DNA of 45,566 nt from an uncultured Lachnospiraceae bacterium (GCA_947174665.1 CAMWJV010000009.1:1-45566); one strand, 5' to 3'; counted from the stretch's first letter, positions 1 through 8,927 are shown. Program-made: numbers and translations. Notes: a model not told the origin generated them from the sequence alone.

Positions 1-26
1 AAGAGGCACATATAAGAATTTCATAT

Positions 27-98
27 GGTGCGATAGCCAAGTGGTAAGGCCCCGGTCTGCAACACCGTTATCCGCCGGTTCAAATCCGGCTCGCACCT
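27..98 (+). tRNA. tRNA-Cys (GCA anticodon)
   Basis: The sequence folds as a cloverleaf. Seven bases at 27-33 pair with 91-97 (GGTGCGA with TCGCACC). The anticodon loop is CTGCAAC at 57-63 with anticodon GCA at 59-61. The T arm contains GGTTCAAATCC. The unpaired base U at 98 is the expected discriminator for tRNA-Cys. A CCA end is not encoded directly after it. The tRNA charges cysteine for translation. It lies just upstream of the injection-system cluster and has its own terminator, so it is probably a separate transcription unit. Confidence 0.95.
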
Positions 99-101
99 CT
101 C

Positions 102-127
102 AAAACCCCGAAATATCGGGGTTTTTT
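102..127 (+). terminator. Rho-independent terminator of the tRNA
   Basis: A ten-base stem (102-111 with 116-125, core CCCCG/CGGGG) closes a four-base AATA loop and runs directly into a T-rich stretch. It starts four bases after the tRNA end and would stop tRNA transcription before the injection-system operon. Confidence 0.85.
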
Positions 128-329
128 GTTGTCTGCTTTTTCTCATTGTACTTTAAGGTCAAAGTCTCTGTTAGAAACGAATCATTAGTCTCAGGAATAT
201 CCTTTTCTGTTTTGCTGTCGATTCAGCGCGATTTTAGGTCGATTCATGTCGATGTTCCCTTGTGGGGGGGATTATTGTGTTATATTTAATTATTAATAAA
301 TCAGTTGATATACAGTTCTGAAGCAATTT

Positions 330-372
330 TGGCAAAATGTCATTCGCGCAGAAAAAGCGACATTTGGCGCCA
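330..372. promoter_or_regulatory. Spaced inverted repeat upstream of the candidate promoter
   Basis: The arms at 330-341 (TGGCAAAATGTC) and 359-372 (GACATTTGGCGCCA) are complementary apart from a two-base insertion and one mismatch, with a 17-base spacer. The element ends a few bases before the candidate -35 box. It could be an operator for a dimeric regulator. If transcribed from further upstream it could form a stem-loop. Function is inferred from position only. Confidence 0.4.
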
Positions 373-377
373 AGAAA

Positions 378-406
378 TTGTTTTTGGGAGTATATCTTGA
401 TAAAAT
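378..406 (+). promoter_or_regulatory. Candidate sigma-A-type promoter for the cluster
   Basis: TTGTTT (378-383) is followed by a 17-bp spacer and TAAAAT (401-406), a plausible -35/-10 pair. Transcription would start near 413, about 60 bases before the first start codon at 473. It is the only good pair I found between the tRNA terminator and the first gene. Its match to consensus is moderate. Confidence 0.4.
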
Positions 407-472
407 TGATATAGCTCTGTGGAGAGGCTCTGTGGAGAGAAGAAAGTACATACATCAAGAGGAGAATGGAAT

Positions 473-2281
473 ATGAAGAATACAAAATTATATCCATTTG
501 AGAGGAATCGATATTATCCGGGGAAAATGCTTACATCAGCAGATTTTCAGGCAGAACAGGCCTATTTTAACAATAAGCGCAGGTTTATTAATAACTTGAT
601 GTATGGAGCCGGAGTGGTCTGCGGCTGCGGTGTGTTCAGCCTGGATGACTTGTCTCTTCTGGTAGAAAGCGGAGTAGCCATTGACGGTTTGGGACGGGAA
701 ATCGTTATAGAATCCTCTGTAGTGAAAAAGCTGTCTGCCATTGAGGGGTTTGAGAGTTTAAAAACCAATATGGCCAGCCTTTGCCTGCGCTACAGGGAAG
801 AGCCCGTACATACGGTCTACACCATGAACCAGAGAGCGGGAGAGGACGAAAGAGAATACGAGTATAACTGGATCAGTGAAAACTATCAGTTGTTTTTGAT
901 GGATCAGGAGGAGGCCGCAAAGCAATATCCCATGGAAGCGGAATTTCTCACCAGTGCGGTTCTGTTTGAAAATGATGATTTCATGGTGAAGCTGGTTATG
1001 CCTGCTACAGTCTGCCGCGGGAAGAATGTGAAGCTGGAGATAGAGGTAGAAAAGCTTTCCTCAGAAAATAAAAAACTGACATACCATGGAAATCTGCAGA
1101 TTCCGGTATTCCTGACACCGGAGGGGCAGCATGAGATAGAGATAAATCTGGAGGATATTTCTCTCGGATATAAAGAAAAAGTTAAAAAAGGATATTGGCT
1201 GGTGACCCAGGAGGTGACCATGCTGGATACTTCCGTGCTGCTGAAAAGCGGCAGTGCCAAGGCCTGGATTGACGGGATGGCTGTAGAGACAGCGGCTTCC
1301 TGCTCTATGAAGGTGATGATTTCGGACGGCACGCCCAGAGAACTCGTGAACCGGGAAATCGGCCGCATGAGCCTGGAGATGAGAAATATGGGCGGATATA
1401 AGGATTATGTGCGCCTGGCAGATTTAAGGCTGGTTCGCACAGAGAGCGCTTATATTATCGAAGAGGTTTTGGAGAAACAGGTAAAAACTTATATCACGAG
1501 TCCGGCCCAGGAGGATTTGCGCAGCGAATATCTGGAATATTTTATTAAAGAAGGAGAAGTTTTAAAAAGTGAAAACGCCTACAGGGTGGAGCCGGAAAGC
1601 CAGAATCGGCAGCAGTCGGGGAATCATGTGCCGGAGGTGGCTACCGGTATTTTGGAAATTCCTTTGGGAGAGTCGGCCAGGAAAGGCGATATCCGTTATT
1701 CCGGCGAAATCATGCATGGTCTCGGAAGGGGCAATGTATATGTAGATATTGGTTATGAATTCATTACGGAGGATGCGGCGATACATGCCAGTGCCAAGAA
1801 CACTATTTATGGAAATCCGGATCTGTTTAAAAGCGGGAAGACTGCGGCTGTGGATGCGGAGACCGCTGTCAAGGTTATGAATGATAAAGGAAGCTTTATC
1901 GTGGCGGCAAGACTTCTTGAAAACGTGGATTACCTGGTATTGACATACCGATGGATAGCGATTAAGTTTCCGGCAGGCAATGACCTGGGACTGGCAGAAA
2001 ATTATAACGGCAAGAGTATTTCCGCAGACACGCCTACGGTGGTTATGGGCACGAAAGAAAGCCATTATTTCCATGTGAAATATAACAACATGGAAAGCTG
2101 CAGCGTGGCATATGAATTGACAGAACCCGGAAGCGGGGAGATCACGTCAGACGGCGTTTACACGGCTCCGGCAAAAGAGGGCGTGTATGAGATTCGGATA
2201 TACTGCATTGACATGCCGATCATATGTACGTATGCATATGCCATTGTGAAGAAAAAAGGATTTGGTGAGTCCGAAGAATAG
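473..2281 (+). CDS. CIS-cluster accessory protein with C-terminal Ig-like segment
   Basis: A 602-aa protein with no signal peptide or clear membrane segment. The N-terminus reads YPFERNRYYPGKMLTSADF, followed by an EQ-YF-NKRRF-NN-MYG-GVVCG pattern and then an AIDGLGREIVI stretch. From memory this resembles unnamed proteins in other CIS loci that share a start of the type PG-LLT--DF and HGWGVVCGL; I could not search to confirm it. The last ~70 residues (EITSDGVYTAPA, then EIRIYC) look like a bacterial Ig-like beta domain. I chose ATG 473 because AAGAGGAG lies at 457-464. An in-frame GTG at 419 has no such site. First gene of the operon. Its exact role is unknown; a structural or surface-associated accessory is likely. 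Confidence 0.7.
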   Translation: MKNTKLYPFERNRYYPGKMLTSADFQAEQAYFNNKRRFINNLMYGAGVVCGCGVFSLDDLSLLVESGVAIDGLGREIVIESSVVKKLSAIEGFESLKTNMASLCLRYREEPVHTVYTMNQRAGEDEREYEYNWISENYQLFLMDQEEAAKQYPMEAEFLTSAVLFENDDFMVKLVMPATVCRGKNVKLEIEVEKLSSENKKLTYHGNLQIPVFLTPEGQHEIEINLEDISLGYKEKVKKGYWLVTQEVTMLDTSVLLKSGSAKAWIDGMAVETAASCSMKVMISDGTPRELVNREIGRMSLEMRNMGGYKDYVRLADLRLVRTESAYIIEEVLEKQVKTYITSPAQEDLRSEYLEYFIKEGEVLKSENAYRVEPESQNRQQSGNHVPEVATGILEIPLGESARKGDIRYSGEIMHGLGRGNVYVDIGYEFITEDAAIHASAKNTIYGNPDLFKSGKTAAVDAETAVKVMNDKGSFIVAARLLENVDYLVLTYRWIAIKFPAGNDLGLAENYNGKSISADTPTVVMGTKESHYFHVKYNNMESCSVAYELTEPGSGEITSDGVYTAPAKEGVYEIRIYCIDMPIICTYAYAIVKKKGFGESEE

Positions 2282-2303
2282 GGCGTTAAGGAGATTGGCA
2301 GGT

Positions 2304-3146
2304 ATGTTCTATCAGTCACAGAAGATGAAACTGGAATGTGTCCGCACTGTGAGAAAAAACGATATCAATGATATTTTGATATGCCAGGATTTAAATTCAG
2401 CCGCAGGGAATCTGTATACGCTGCTGGTGATCAAAGAACATCAGACTGCCAGGCAATATCTGGAGGTATTTGAACGGGCCGGCATGTCGGCCCGGGATTC
2501 TTACATTGACAGCTTTTCGGACAGAGGCGCTTTATGCATGGTGTTTGAGTATAAGCAGGAGAGGCCCCTCCGGAATTTTTATATGGGTGAGTCATATACA
2601 TTGGCAGAATGTGAATCCGTATGTATCAATGTGATCATGACATGTATTACCTCAAATCTGCCCTATCCTCTTCTTTATCTGCTGCTGAAGCAGGAACAAC
2701 TGCATTTGTCCAAGGATCACACCGTATATTTCAGTTATCAGATTGATCTGGCGGAACTGGATCCGGAGAAATCGGAGAGGGACTGTGCGGTTGCCTGTGC
2801 TTCTGTTTTAAGAGAACTTTTAAGGTCTAAAGCCTCGCAGAAAGCGTTTAGTTATCGGCTGTTGGAAAAGAAGATATCCAGAAAAAGCTATGACAGGTTT
2901 ACGGAACTTTATAAGGATATCCGGATTGCCGGGGTGTCGGGACAGAAGCAGGGGGTCACAAAGCGGATAAAAGCCTGGTTTGCCCGCAGACAGGATGCCC
3001 TGTTTCGGATTCTGTTATGTATTTGTCTCGTCCTTGGGGTGCTTGCGCTGGTGTCCATACTTTTTCAACTTATTTTTGGAGATATTCCGTGGCTGCGGAT
3101 ATTGTTTAACGGATTCGAGACCATAGGGACGGAAACGCTGGCGTGA
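2304..3146 (+). CDS. Single-TM protein, possibly kinase-like (YukC/EssB-like?) fold
   Basis: A 280-aa protein with a soluble N-terminal region of about 230 residues, one hydrophobic segment near residues 235-260 (RILLCICLVLGVLALVSILF) and a short external tail. The soluble part has features that recall a degenerate kinase fold: a YTLLVIKEHQ strand, a hinge-like MVFEYKQERPLRNFY, then YPLLYLLLKQEQLHLSKDHTVYF. It has no HRD or DFG catalytic motif. The architecture (pseudokinase, then one TM) resembles EssB/YukC of type VII secretion, but this is analogy only. ATG 2304 is preferred because TAAGGAG lies at 2287-2293. Upstream TTG and GTG starts at 2262/2265 would overlap the preceding gene. It sits in the accessory module and could anchor or sense at the membrane. 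Confidence 0.65.
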   Translation: MFYQSQKMKLECVRTVRKNDINDILICQDLNSAAGNLYTLLVIKEHQTARQYLEVFERAGMSARDSYIDSFSDRGALCMVFEYKQERPLRNFYMGESYTLAECESVCINVIMTCITSNLPYPLLYLLLKQEQLHLSKDHTVYFSYQIDLAELDPEKSERDCAVACASVLRELLRSKASQKAFSYRLLEKKISRKSYDRFTELYKDIRIAGVSGQKQGVTKRIKAWFARRQDALFRILLCICLVLGVLALVSILFQLIFGDIPWLRILFNGFETIGTETLA

Positions 3147-3182
3147 CAGGGTATCATACAGCGAATCGGAGGACAAAGACGA

Positions 3183-5621
3183 ATGAAAAAACGGATTCTC
3201 TACATAGCGGCATTTATGTGGATGTTGGTGATATTGGCTCTGGTTGTTGCAGATGGTTTATTGTGGAGCAATGAACGGAGGATTTCTTCTTTTCATGACG
3301 GATGTGTGGCAGGAAGCAAAGTATATGTAACAGAGAATATAGACGGGGAAGGCGTTCTCTATGTGTCAGATCTTCAGGGCAAGGTAGAGAAAGTCTTTTT
3401 GAGCAGTTCGATCCGTCCCGGGAGCACGTTTGGAAAAGTGGATTACCAGGATGGTCTTTATGGTGTCCTTTTGTCAACGGCCACAGTGGGAGAAGAGACG
3501 GTGACGGAATACCGTATCGTCCAATTTGATGACCGGATTCATCCGGTGGCGGTTTCTCCCGGATTACATATGGCCCAGGCGGGGGTCCTGACAGGGTTTC
3601 AGGCGGAAACAGGCGGGTTTTACCTGACTATGGTGTCAGATGGCGGTAAGAAAGCCTGCGTTTATTTTGTGGACAGGCAGAAAATGACAGCATTATCTGA
3701 GGGAGCTTCTCCGACGGAGGAATCTCCGGCATTGGAGATAAAATTCTATGAGCTTGTTGATTGTGAAGAAGGAAGGCTTTTTGTAGAAGCCGGGTATGAG
3801 GAAGGAGAACTTCTGATCCGCAGGGACAACGGCGATGGTGCGGAGTATTTTCAGAAATCTCCGGAGGTGCAGAATGCTTTCCGGAGCCGTAACCTGACGG
3901 TGGGACAATTGTTGAAGCTGCGTCAGGAGCGGTTTGTCGTTTATATTCAAATCCTTCTGATTGGATATGCGGCATTGTTTCTGCTGTTTATTGTGCTCCG
4001 GAACCGGAGCCATGTTGTGTATACCATTGCCATTGTTGAGACGGTTCTTCTGGCGATCACTGCCGCAGGAGTGGTTCAAATACCCCGGCTCAGGGAAAAG
4101 GCAGAGGAGCAGGAGTCGGAGCGGTTCGGATTTTATTATGTACAGACGTTGGCGGAGAGAATCGGGAATCCTGTAAACTACAATGTGGAAGAAGAGGGAT
4201 TTTATAACAGCAGGGAATACTATTCTTTGAGAAATCAGCTGTGCGGGTTTGCAGGACAGCAGGAGATTTCCCGGATATTTGCGGATGTCTGTATTGTGCG
4301 CAGCAGCGACCATCAGATTCTGGTAAGCGCCAGTGGCTTTAACAGGCAGCGGTTTGAGGAAGTCTATGTGGCCGGAACAGGGGATATGCTGGATGCTCTG
4401 GCAGCAGGAGAGCAGACGTCCGGTATGGTGATGCGGATCGACGGAGAGGCCTATAAGGTGCTGGGCGTGTCCGCCGCAGGCGGGCTTTATCCGGAATATT
4501 TGCTGATAGGCATTACCAGAATGGAAGATTCATCTTTCTGGAAAGGCGGTAAAGATTATCTGATATATGCAGAAATCCTGTTTTTAATAGGAAGTGTGGT
4601 CAGCATCAGCCTTTTGATAATGCAGGGAAGGGAACTGAAACGTCTTGCCAAAGCCATGGATAACGTGGCTAATGGGCAGATGGAGGTAGTGAAAAAGTCT
4701 GTTCATGGGAAAGATGTGGACTATATGTGGAACAGTCTTTTGGAAATCAAAAAGACCATCAGCCAGATTAACTACACCAAATTCCGGATTTTTGAATCAT
4801 GTTATCGGTTTGCACCTAAAAATATTGAGAAGATTCTGGGGAAGGATTCTATCACGGAGGTAAAGAGCGGCGACATGGCTCCGGTTTATGGAACGGTGGC
4901 ATCCATCTTTTCCGCAGAGCTTGAAAACAGAGACCGTCGGTCCGCACAGGTGATGAACCGCTTTTTCAAATTGATTGAGAAACATCAGGATGCAGGAGAC
5001 GGATATATCGTGTCAGGCCATAGCGATCTGACTATGCTGAAGGTTCTGTTTTTGGATGATTCCAGGAACACGGTGGAATTTGAATCAGCCTTCATGCGTG
5101 AGCTTTGTGAGGACGGGAGTCTGGAGGGATTAAAGACCGGCGTATTTCTGCATTATGCCCAGTATGTATATGGAGTGGCAGGAACTGAGCAGCAAAGTTT
5201 TCCGTTCCTTTTGTCCAGGGAAGGAAAAGAACTTGAGAAATATGCCAGGTGGCTTCAGGAAATGGGCCTCAGATTAGTGATTACCGAGAGTGTGAAAAGC
5301 AGGGAGAATCCGGAAGGAAATCTTCGATACATCGGATATATTCTGATTTCCGATACAGGAGAGAAGCTGCGTCTGTATGAAGTACTGGATGCCTGTCCCC
5401 TTGCCCAGAGGAGACTGAAGACGGTGACAGATGTCAAATTCCAGAAGGCTCTTCAATTGTTTTATCAGCATGATTTCTATCTTGCCAGAAGCACATTTTC
5501 GGATGTACTGAAAGATAATCCGGAAGACGCCATAGCAAAGTGGTATTTGTTTACCTGTGAGAAATATTTGAATCAGGTACATATTGAAGGAGATATCTGC
5601 AGGCTGTACTGGGAGGCATAA
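3183..5621 (+). CDS. Membrane sensor with degenerate class III cyclase domain and TPR-like tail
   Basis: An 812-aa protein. Hydrophobic segments lie at about 5-24, 249-271, 276-298 and 458-481, with an extracytoplasmic sensor-like region between 300 and 455. After the last TM comes a HAMP-like linker. Then comes FAPKNIEKILGKDSITEVK (about 542-560), matching the conserved lead-in of bacterial class III adenylate/guanylate cyclases (FVPREFL..LGK.SI.DV..GD). The metal-binding strand that normally reads LFSDIR is IFSAEL here, so the first catalytic Asp is gone and activity is doubtful. The final 70 residues (KALQLFYQHDFYLARSTFSDVLKDNP) look like TPR repeats that often follow such domains. GGAGG at 3168-3172 supports the start. 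Probably a signalling or scaffold pseudoenzyme of the accessory module. Confidence 0.7.
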   Translation: MKKRILYIAAFMWMLVILALVVADGLLWSNERRISSFHDGCVAGSKVYVTENIDGEGVLYVSDLQGKVEKVFLSSSIRPGSTFGKVDYQDGLYGVLLSTATVGEETVTEYRIVQFDDRIHPVAVSPGLHMAQAGVLTGFQAETGGFYLTMVSDGGKKACVYFVDRQKMTALSEGASPTEESPALEIKFYELVDCEEGRLFVEAGYEEGELLIRRDNGDGAEYFQKSPEVQNAFRSRNLTVGQLLKLRQERFVVYIQILLIGYAALFLLFIVLRNRSHVVYTIAIVETVLLAITAAGVVQIPRLREKAEEQESERFGFYYVQTLAERIGNPVNYNVEEEGFYNSREYYSLRNQLCGFAGQQEISRIFADVCIVRSSDHQILVSASGFNRQRFEEVYVAGTGDMLDALAAGEQTSGMVMRIDGEAYKVLGVSAAGGLYPEYLLIGITRMEDSSFWKGGKDYLIYAEILFLIGSVVSISLLIMQGRELKRLAKAMDNVANGQMEVVKKSVHGKDVDYMWNSLLEIKKTISQINYTKFRIFESCYRFAPKNIEKILGKDSITEVKSGDMAPVYGTVASIFSAELENRDRRSAQVMNRFFKLIEKHQDAGDGYIVSGHSDLTMLKVLFLDDSRNTVEFESAFMRELCEDGSLEGLKTGVFLHYAQYVYGVAGTEQQSFPFLLSREGKELEKYARWLQEMGLRLVITESVKSRENPEGNLRYIGYILISDTGEKLRLYEVLDACPLAQRRLKTVTDVKFQKALQLFYQHDFYLARSTFSDVLKDNPEDAIAKWYLFTCEKYLNQVHIEGDICRLYWEA

Positions 5622-5652
5622 GGGGTTGCAGTCCGGAAAGGAGGTATGAATC

Positions 5653-6882
5653 ATGGGTGATAATTTGTTTCGGGTCTTGCTGACCTCGATCAAGGCAAAG
5701 GTCACACCTTTGGTAACAAAGGTGAAGATGTGGACCAGCTGGAATTTTATCCGCACCAATATTATTGCGAAAATTCGTGATTTCTTTACCTCTTTATTGG
5801 ATGTCAGGCCGAGACATAAGAAGGACTATTATTCGGTTTTCGGCTGGCTTGTCAGCAGAAGGCTGGCAATGGCTGTTGTGGTGGCAGCAGGTGTCCTGAG
5901 CCTGTACTATTTGTTCAGTACCTGTAAGACCCTGACTCATGCCGGGGAAGAGGGGATTAAGACCTATGATTATAATTCCGTTATGCTGCGCTTTGCCGAG
6001 GGGAAAGTGCGGATCAGAGGGAAATCCGGCTATCTGGCCTATGAGGGGGAAGTAAAGGGTGGAAGTGTCACCGGTTACGGAACATTGTATAACCGGGAAG
6101 GCGTTGTGGTATATCAGGGTAATTTTGATAAAAACAGGTATCAGGGAAACGGAACCAGATATTATGACAGCGGAACTATGATGTATACCGGTAATTTCCA
6201 AAATAATCTTTTTGATGGTACGGGAAGACTTTACCGGGAGAACGGAAGCCTGGTTTATGAGGGAGAGTTTGCCCTTGGAAAAAAAGATGGTAACGGAAAG
6301 CTGTATGATAATGGCAGCAATCTGGTCTATTCCGGCAGTTTCAGCCAGGATGAACTTTTGTATGGCAGTCTTTTGGGCAAGAAAGTCTCGGAGATAGCAG
6401 ACATTTATAAAGGGAAAAGGGTATTGTATGAGAATGACCGGGATTTTGCCGTGGTTTTAGAGGATATTGACGCCATGTATCTGGGATGGGGCGACAGCCA
6501 GTCTCTGGATGACGAGATTGTTGTAGAACAGGTATTGGTTTTGAAAAGCTCTCTGGGGCTGGGGGGAAAAACTTTTACCACCATAGAAGAGTTAAAAAAT
6601 TATTTCGGAACAGAGGATTATGAAGGAAACTCTGAGGTAACCATGCCGGAGGCTGTAGCAATCAACTGGATGGCAGATTATCAAAAAGGTTTCCAGAGAA
6701 AAGTAGATATGGAGTTATCATCAGATTATGATGATTATTTTGTGGTAGAGGGTTTTGATCCTGCTTATACGGTCTATCTTTATTCCTTCCGCAAAGACGG
6801 GTTGATCTATACATTTGTCTGTCAGGACAGAGGAGATACCTTTTCCTTTTATTCGATTGAAAAAGATGAGGGCGGAGCATGA
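5653..6882 (+). CDS. Membrane-anchored MORN-repeat protein
   Basis: A 409-aa protein with a cytoplasmic N-terminus of about 70 residues, one membrane segment near 72-92 (AMAVVVAAGVLSLYYLF) and an outward-facing C-terminal part. Residues ~125-240 carry consecutive MORN/YwqK-like units of the form Y-G-F----GNG--Y---G--VY. These repeats usually form extended beta surfaces for protein or membrane contact. The C-terminal ~160 residues are a separate domain I do not recognise. AAAGGAGG at 5637-5644 fits the start. The stop overlaps the next start (ATGA), so translation is probably coupled. Likely part of a membrane complex with its neighbours. Confidence 0.75.
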   Translation: MGDNLFRVLLTSIKAKVTPLVTKVKMWTSWNFIRTNIIAKIRDFFTSLLDVRPRHKKDYYSVFGWLVSRRLAMAVVVAAGVLSLYYLFSTCKTLTHAGEEGIKTYDYNSVMLRFAEGKVRIRGKSGYLAYEGEVKGGSVTGYGTLYNREGVVVYQGNFDKNRYQGNGTRYYDSGTMMYTGNFQNNLFDGTGRLYRENGSLVYEGEFALGKKDGNGKLYDNGSNLVYSGSFSQDELLYGSLLGKKVSEIADIYKGKRVLYENDRDFAVVLEDIDAMYLGWGDSQSLDDEIVVEQVLVLKSSLGLGGKTFTTIEELKNYFGTEDYEGNSEVTMPEAVAINWMADYQKGFQRKVDMELSSDYDDYFVVEGFDPAYTVYLYSFRKDGLIYTFVCQDRGDTFSFYSIEKDEGGA

Positions 6883-8927
6883 GAAAATGTGTATTGGCAA
6901 AAAGTCTGATCACCCTCCTTGCAGTGGCTGTTATCATTATTTCTCCCGGCGGAAGCGGGCAGATGCGGGTCCAGGCAGCGGAGCGGGTTCTGACTCTGGA
7001 TATGGTCAAGAAAACAGCGCTGGCCAACAGTTCGGAATATGAGAAACTGGAAAGTCAGCTTCAGGTTAAGGAGGTATCCTTAAAACAGGCCATCAAATCG
7101 ATCAGGCTTAAAAAGAAAAATATGTCAACCTTCCGATGGACGCCTCTTCTTTCATTTAAATTTCCGGAAAAGCCCGATTTGTCAGAGGCGTATGAGTTTC
7201 AGTTTAAACCGATTGAGATTCAGGCAGAGATTGATACGATAAAGCACAAAATGACCGATCAGGTGCTGGCGGTATATGAGAATGTTTCCAATCTGTATGT
7301 GGATATTGTGGTATTGCAGGACACCATTTCCTTTAATGAAGACAGGCTTTCTTCTATGGAAACAACCCTTGAAAAAAACCGGCTGCGGCTGAAATTGGGG
7401 CAGGCAACCCAAAGTGATGTGGATGCCATGGAAAAAGCCATCAAGGTTCTGAACGACAAGATTGCTGCGGACAAAAGACGTTTGGAGGCAGCTAAAAAGA
7501 AGTTATCCACCGCTGTTGGCATGGATGTCACCACGGGGTATCGGTTTGAGAATCCGTTTGTGGATTTCAGTATACAGAGAAGCCAGTTAAATGATCTGAT
7601 TCAATATACGTTGGACAGAGATGAAAATTATTACGAAGCTTCCATGGACGCCACCACCAGCCTCATCTCCCTGCGAACCAATTATAATTTGATGGCGGGG
7701 CAGTATGGCGGCAAGATGGGATATATTTCCGAGTATGTGAATCAGGCCATAGCAGGGCAGAAAATCAACGGCAAGGCGTTTAAGAGCAAGTACGAGGAAT
7801 TTTTAGTTGCTATCGATGCACCCTGGCAGGGGAAGAAAAGGATTCTCTTTATCCGTATTCCCAGGGAGTGGTTTAAGGGACAGATTTCAGGTATCAGGTA
7901 TGTGGAGGATGAGCCATATGCACTGTATGAGGCGGCTTTGGAATATCAGGATGCTCTTCTTGAGAAGAACAACACAAAGCAGGATCTGACCCAGCAGGTA
8001 GAAGACAGCTTCAACAATCTGATCAGTATGAGAAACAGTTATATGTCTCTCACCGAACAGGTGGAGGATGCCAAAAAGCAGCTGGAAGCAGATAAGGTTT
8101 TAAACCGTCTGGGAGAGCTGACATATGATGAATATAAGGCTTCTCTGGATGAATACGAGGATATGCAGAATGAAATGTTCGAGGCCCTGGCCCTGTATTC
8201 CCAGGCTCTGTATTCTTTTGACAGGCTGACCTGCGGAGGGATTACGGCTCTTCTGGAAGGAACAGGGGCGGACTTAAACGCCGGCAGCGGCGGGAACAGC
8301 TATGTGGAAGATGAGTATGCCCAGGGCGCTTACTACTACATTGAATCTATTATCCAGGAGCAGGAGTTCCGGGTCGGGGTAGGCATCCCTGATGATTTTG
8401 AGGTCAGTGTGACCCATTTTGAACTATGGTGTGACGGAACCCGCATTGGAAACCGCACAGAGATTGATAAGACCATCCGGCATCTGGCGCTGGCTGTAGA
8501 CAGTGTGTCGGAGGTGAAACTCAGGCTATATGACGGAGACACCTTTGTAGATGACTGTGTCATAGATCCTGATGTTTACAGCGGGCCGCTTCAAATTGTA
8601 AAAGGCTATACCACTGTAAGTTCGGAGAAGCTGGAGATAGGCACCTACACAAGCCAGACAGGAAGCGTCACCGAAATGGTGACTATCACGTTAAAGCCTG
8701 ATGAGTCGGAGGGAATCGCTTATTACCTGGTGAAGAATCAGGAAGGGAAATATCTGGCCACCAGTACCCTGATTCCCATAAACACAGCCTTCAGGTATCT
8801 TCCTTTGGTGCAGGACAGTATGGAACAGCTGACCATTGAATTTTATGGGGAGGATTCCAGATTAAAATATACAGGATATTTTGAAACCAGTAATATGAAA
8901 CTTATGAGAAATCCGGAGGGAACATGA
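6879..8927 (+). CDS. Secreted TolC-like (outer membrane efflux protein-like) helical protein
   Basis: A 682-aa protein. A signal peptide (basic MRKCVLAK, hydrophobic LITLLAVAVIIIS, cleavage near VQAA at about 33) is followed by LTLDMVKKTALANSSEYE, the typical start of a TolC/OEP repeat. Long amphipathic helices lie at about 40-75, 105-215 and 345-465, including LRLKLGQATQSDVDAMEKA and VLNRLGELTYDEYKAS, which match the L--G--T--D---A motif of TolC-family helical hairpins. The last ~200 residues look beta-rich and unrelated. It overlaps both neighbours by four bases. In a monoderm such a protein cannot be a usual outer-membrane channel. It may be a periplasmic or wall-zone helical stalk. The TolC-like call rests on motifs; the role is inferred. 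Confidence 0.7.
   Translation: MRKCVLAKSLITLLAVAVIIISPGGSGQMRVQAAERVLTLDMVKKTALANSSEYEKLESQLQVKEVSLKQAIKSIRLKKKNMSTFRWTPLLSFKFPEKPDLSEAYEFQFKPIEIQAEIDTIKHKMTDQVLAVYENVSNLYVDIVVLQDTISFNEDRLSSMETTLEKNRLRLKLGQATQSDVDAMEKAIKVLNDKIAADKRRLEAAKKKLSTAVGMDVTTGYRFENPFVDFSIQRSQLNDLIQYTLDRDENYYEASMDATTSLISLRTNYNLMAGQYGGKMGYISEYVNQAIAGQKINGKAFKSKYEEFLVAIDAPWQGKKRILFIRIPREWFKGQISGIRYVEDEPYALYEAALEYQDALLEKNNTKQDLTQQVEDSFNNLISMRNSYMSLTEQVEDAKKQLEADKVLNRLGELTYDEYKASLDEYEDMQNEMFEALALYSQALYSFDRLTCGGITALLEGTGADLNAGSGGNSYVEDEYAQGAYYYIESIIQEQEFRVGVGIPDDFEVSVTHFELWCDGTRIGNRTEIDKTIRHLALAVDSVSEVKLRLYDGDTFVDDCVIDPDVYSGPLQIVKGYTTVSSEKLEIGTYTSQTGSVTEMVTITLKPDESEGIAYYLVKNQEGKYLATSTLIPINTAFRYLPLVQDSMEQLTIEFYGEDSRLKYTGYFETSNMKLMRNPEGT

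Larger units (their letters stand above)
128..472. other. Non-coding upstream region of the injection-system operon
   Basis: This is the longest gene-free stretch in the window (345 bp). The open frames crossing it are short, lack ribosome binding sites and look non-coding. It holds three copies of the hexamer GTCGAT at 217, 238 and 248, spaced 21 and 10 bp apart, so on roughly the same DNA face. It also holds a spaced inverted repeat (330-372) and a sigma-A-like promoter (378-406). I see no riboswitch or small RNA gene that I can name. Confidence 0.6.

Noticed and set aside
419..472. Longer first gene starting at GTG 419
   Set aside because: No ribosome binding site precedes it, and the proposed promoter would place the transcript start at about the same point. 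ATG 473 has AAGAGGAG at correct spacing.
3183..5621. Active adenylate cyclase
   Set aside because: The cyclase lead-in is present, but the metal-binding Asp of the LFSDIR strand is replaced, so I call it a degenerate homologue only.
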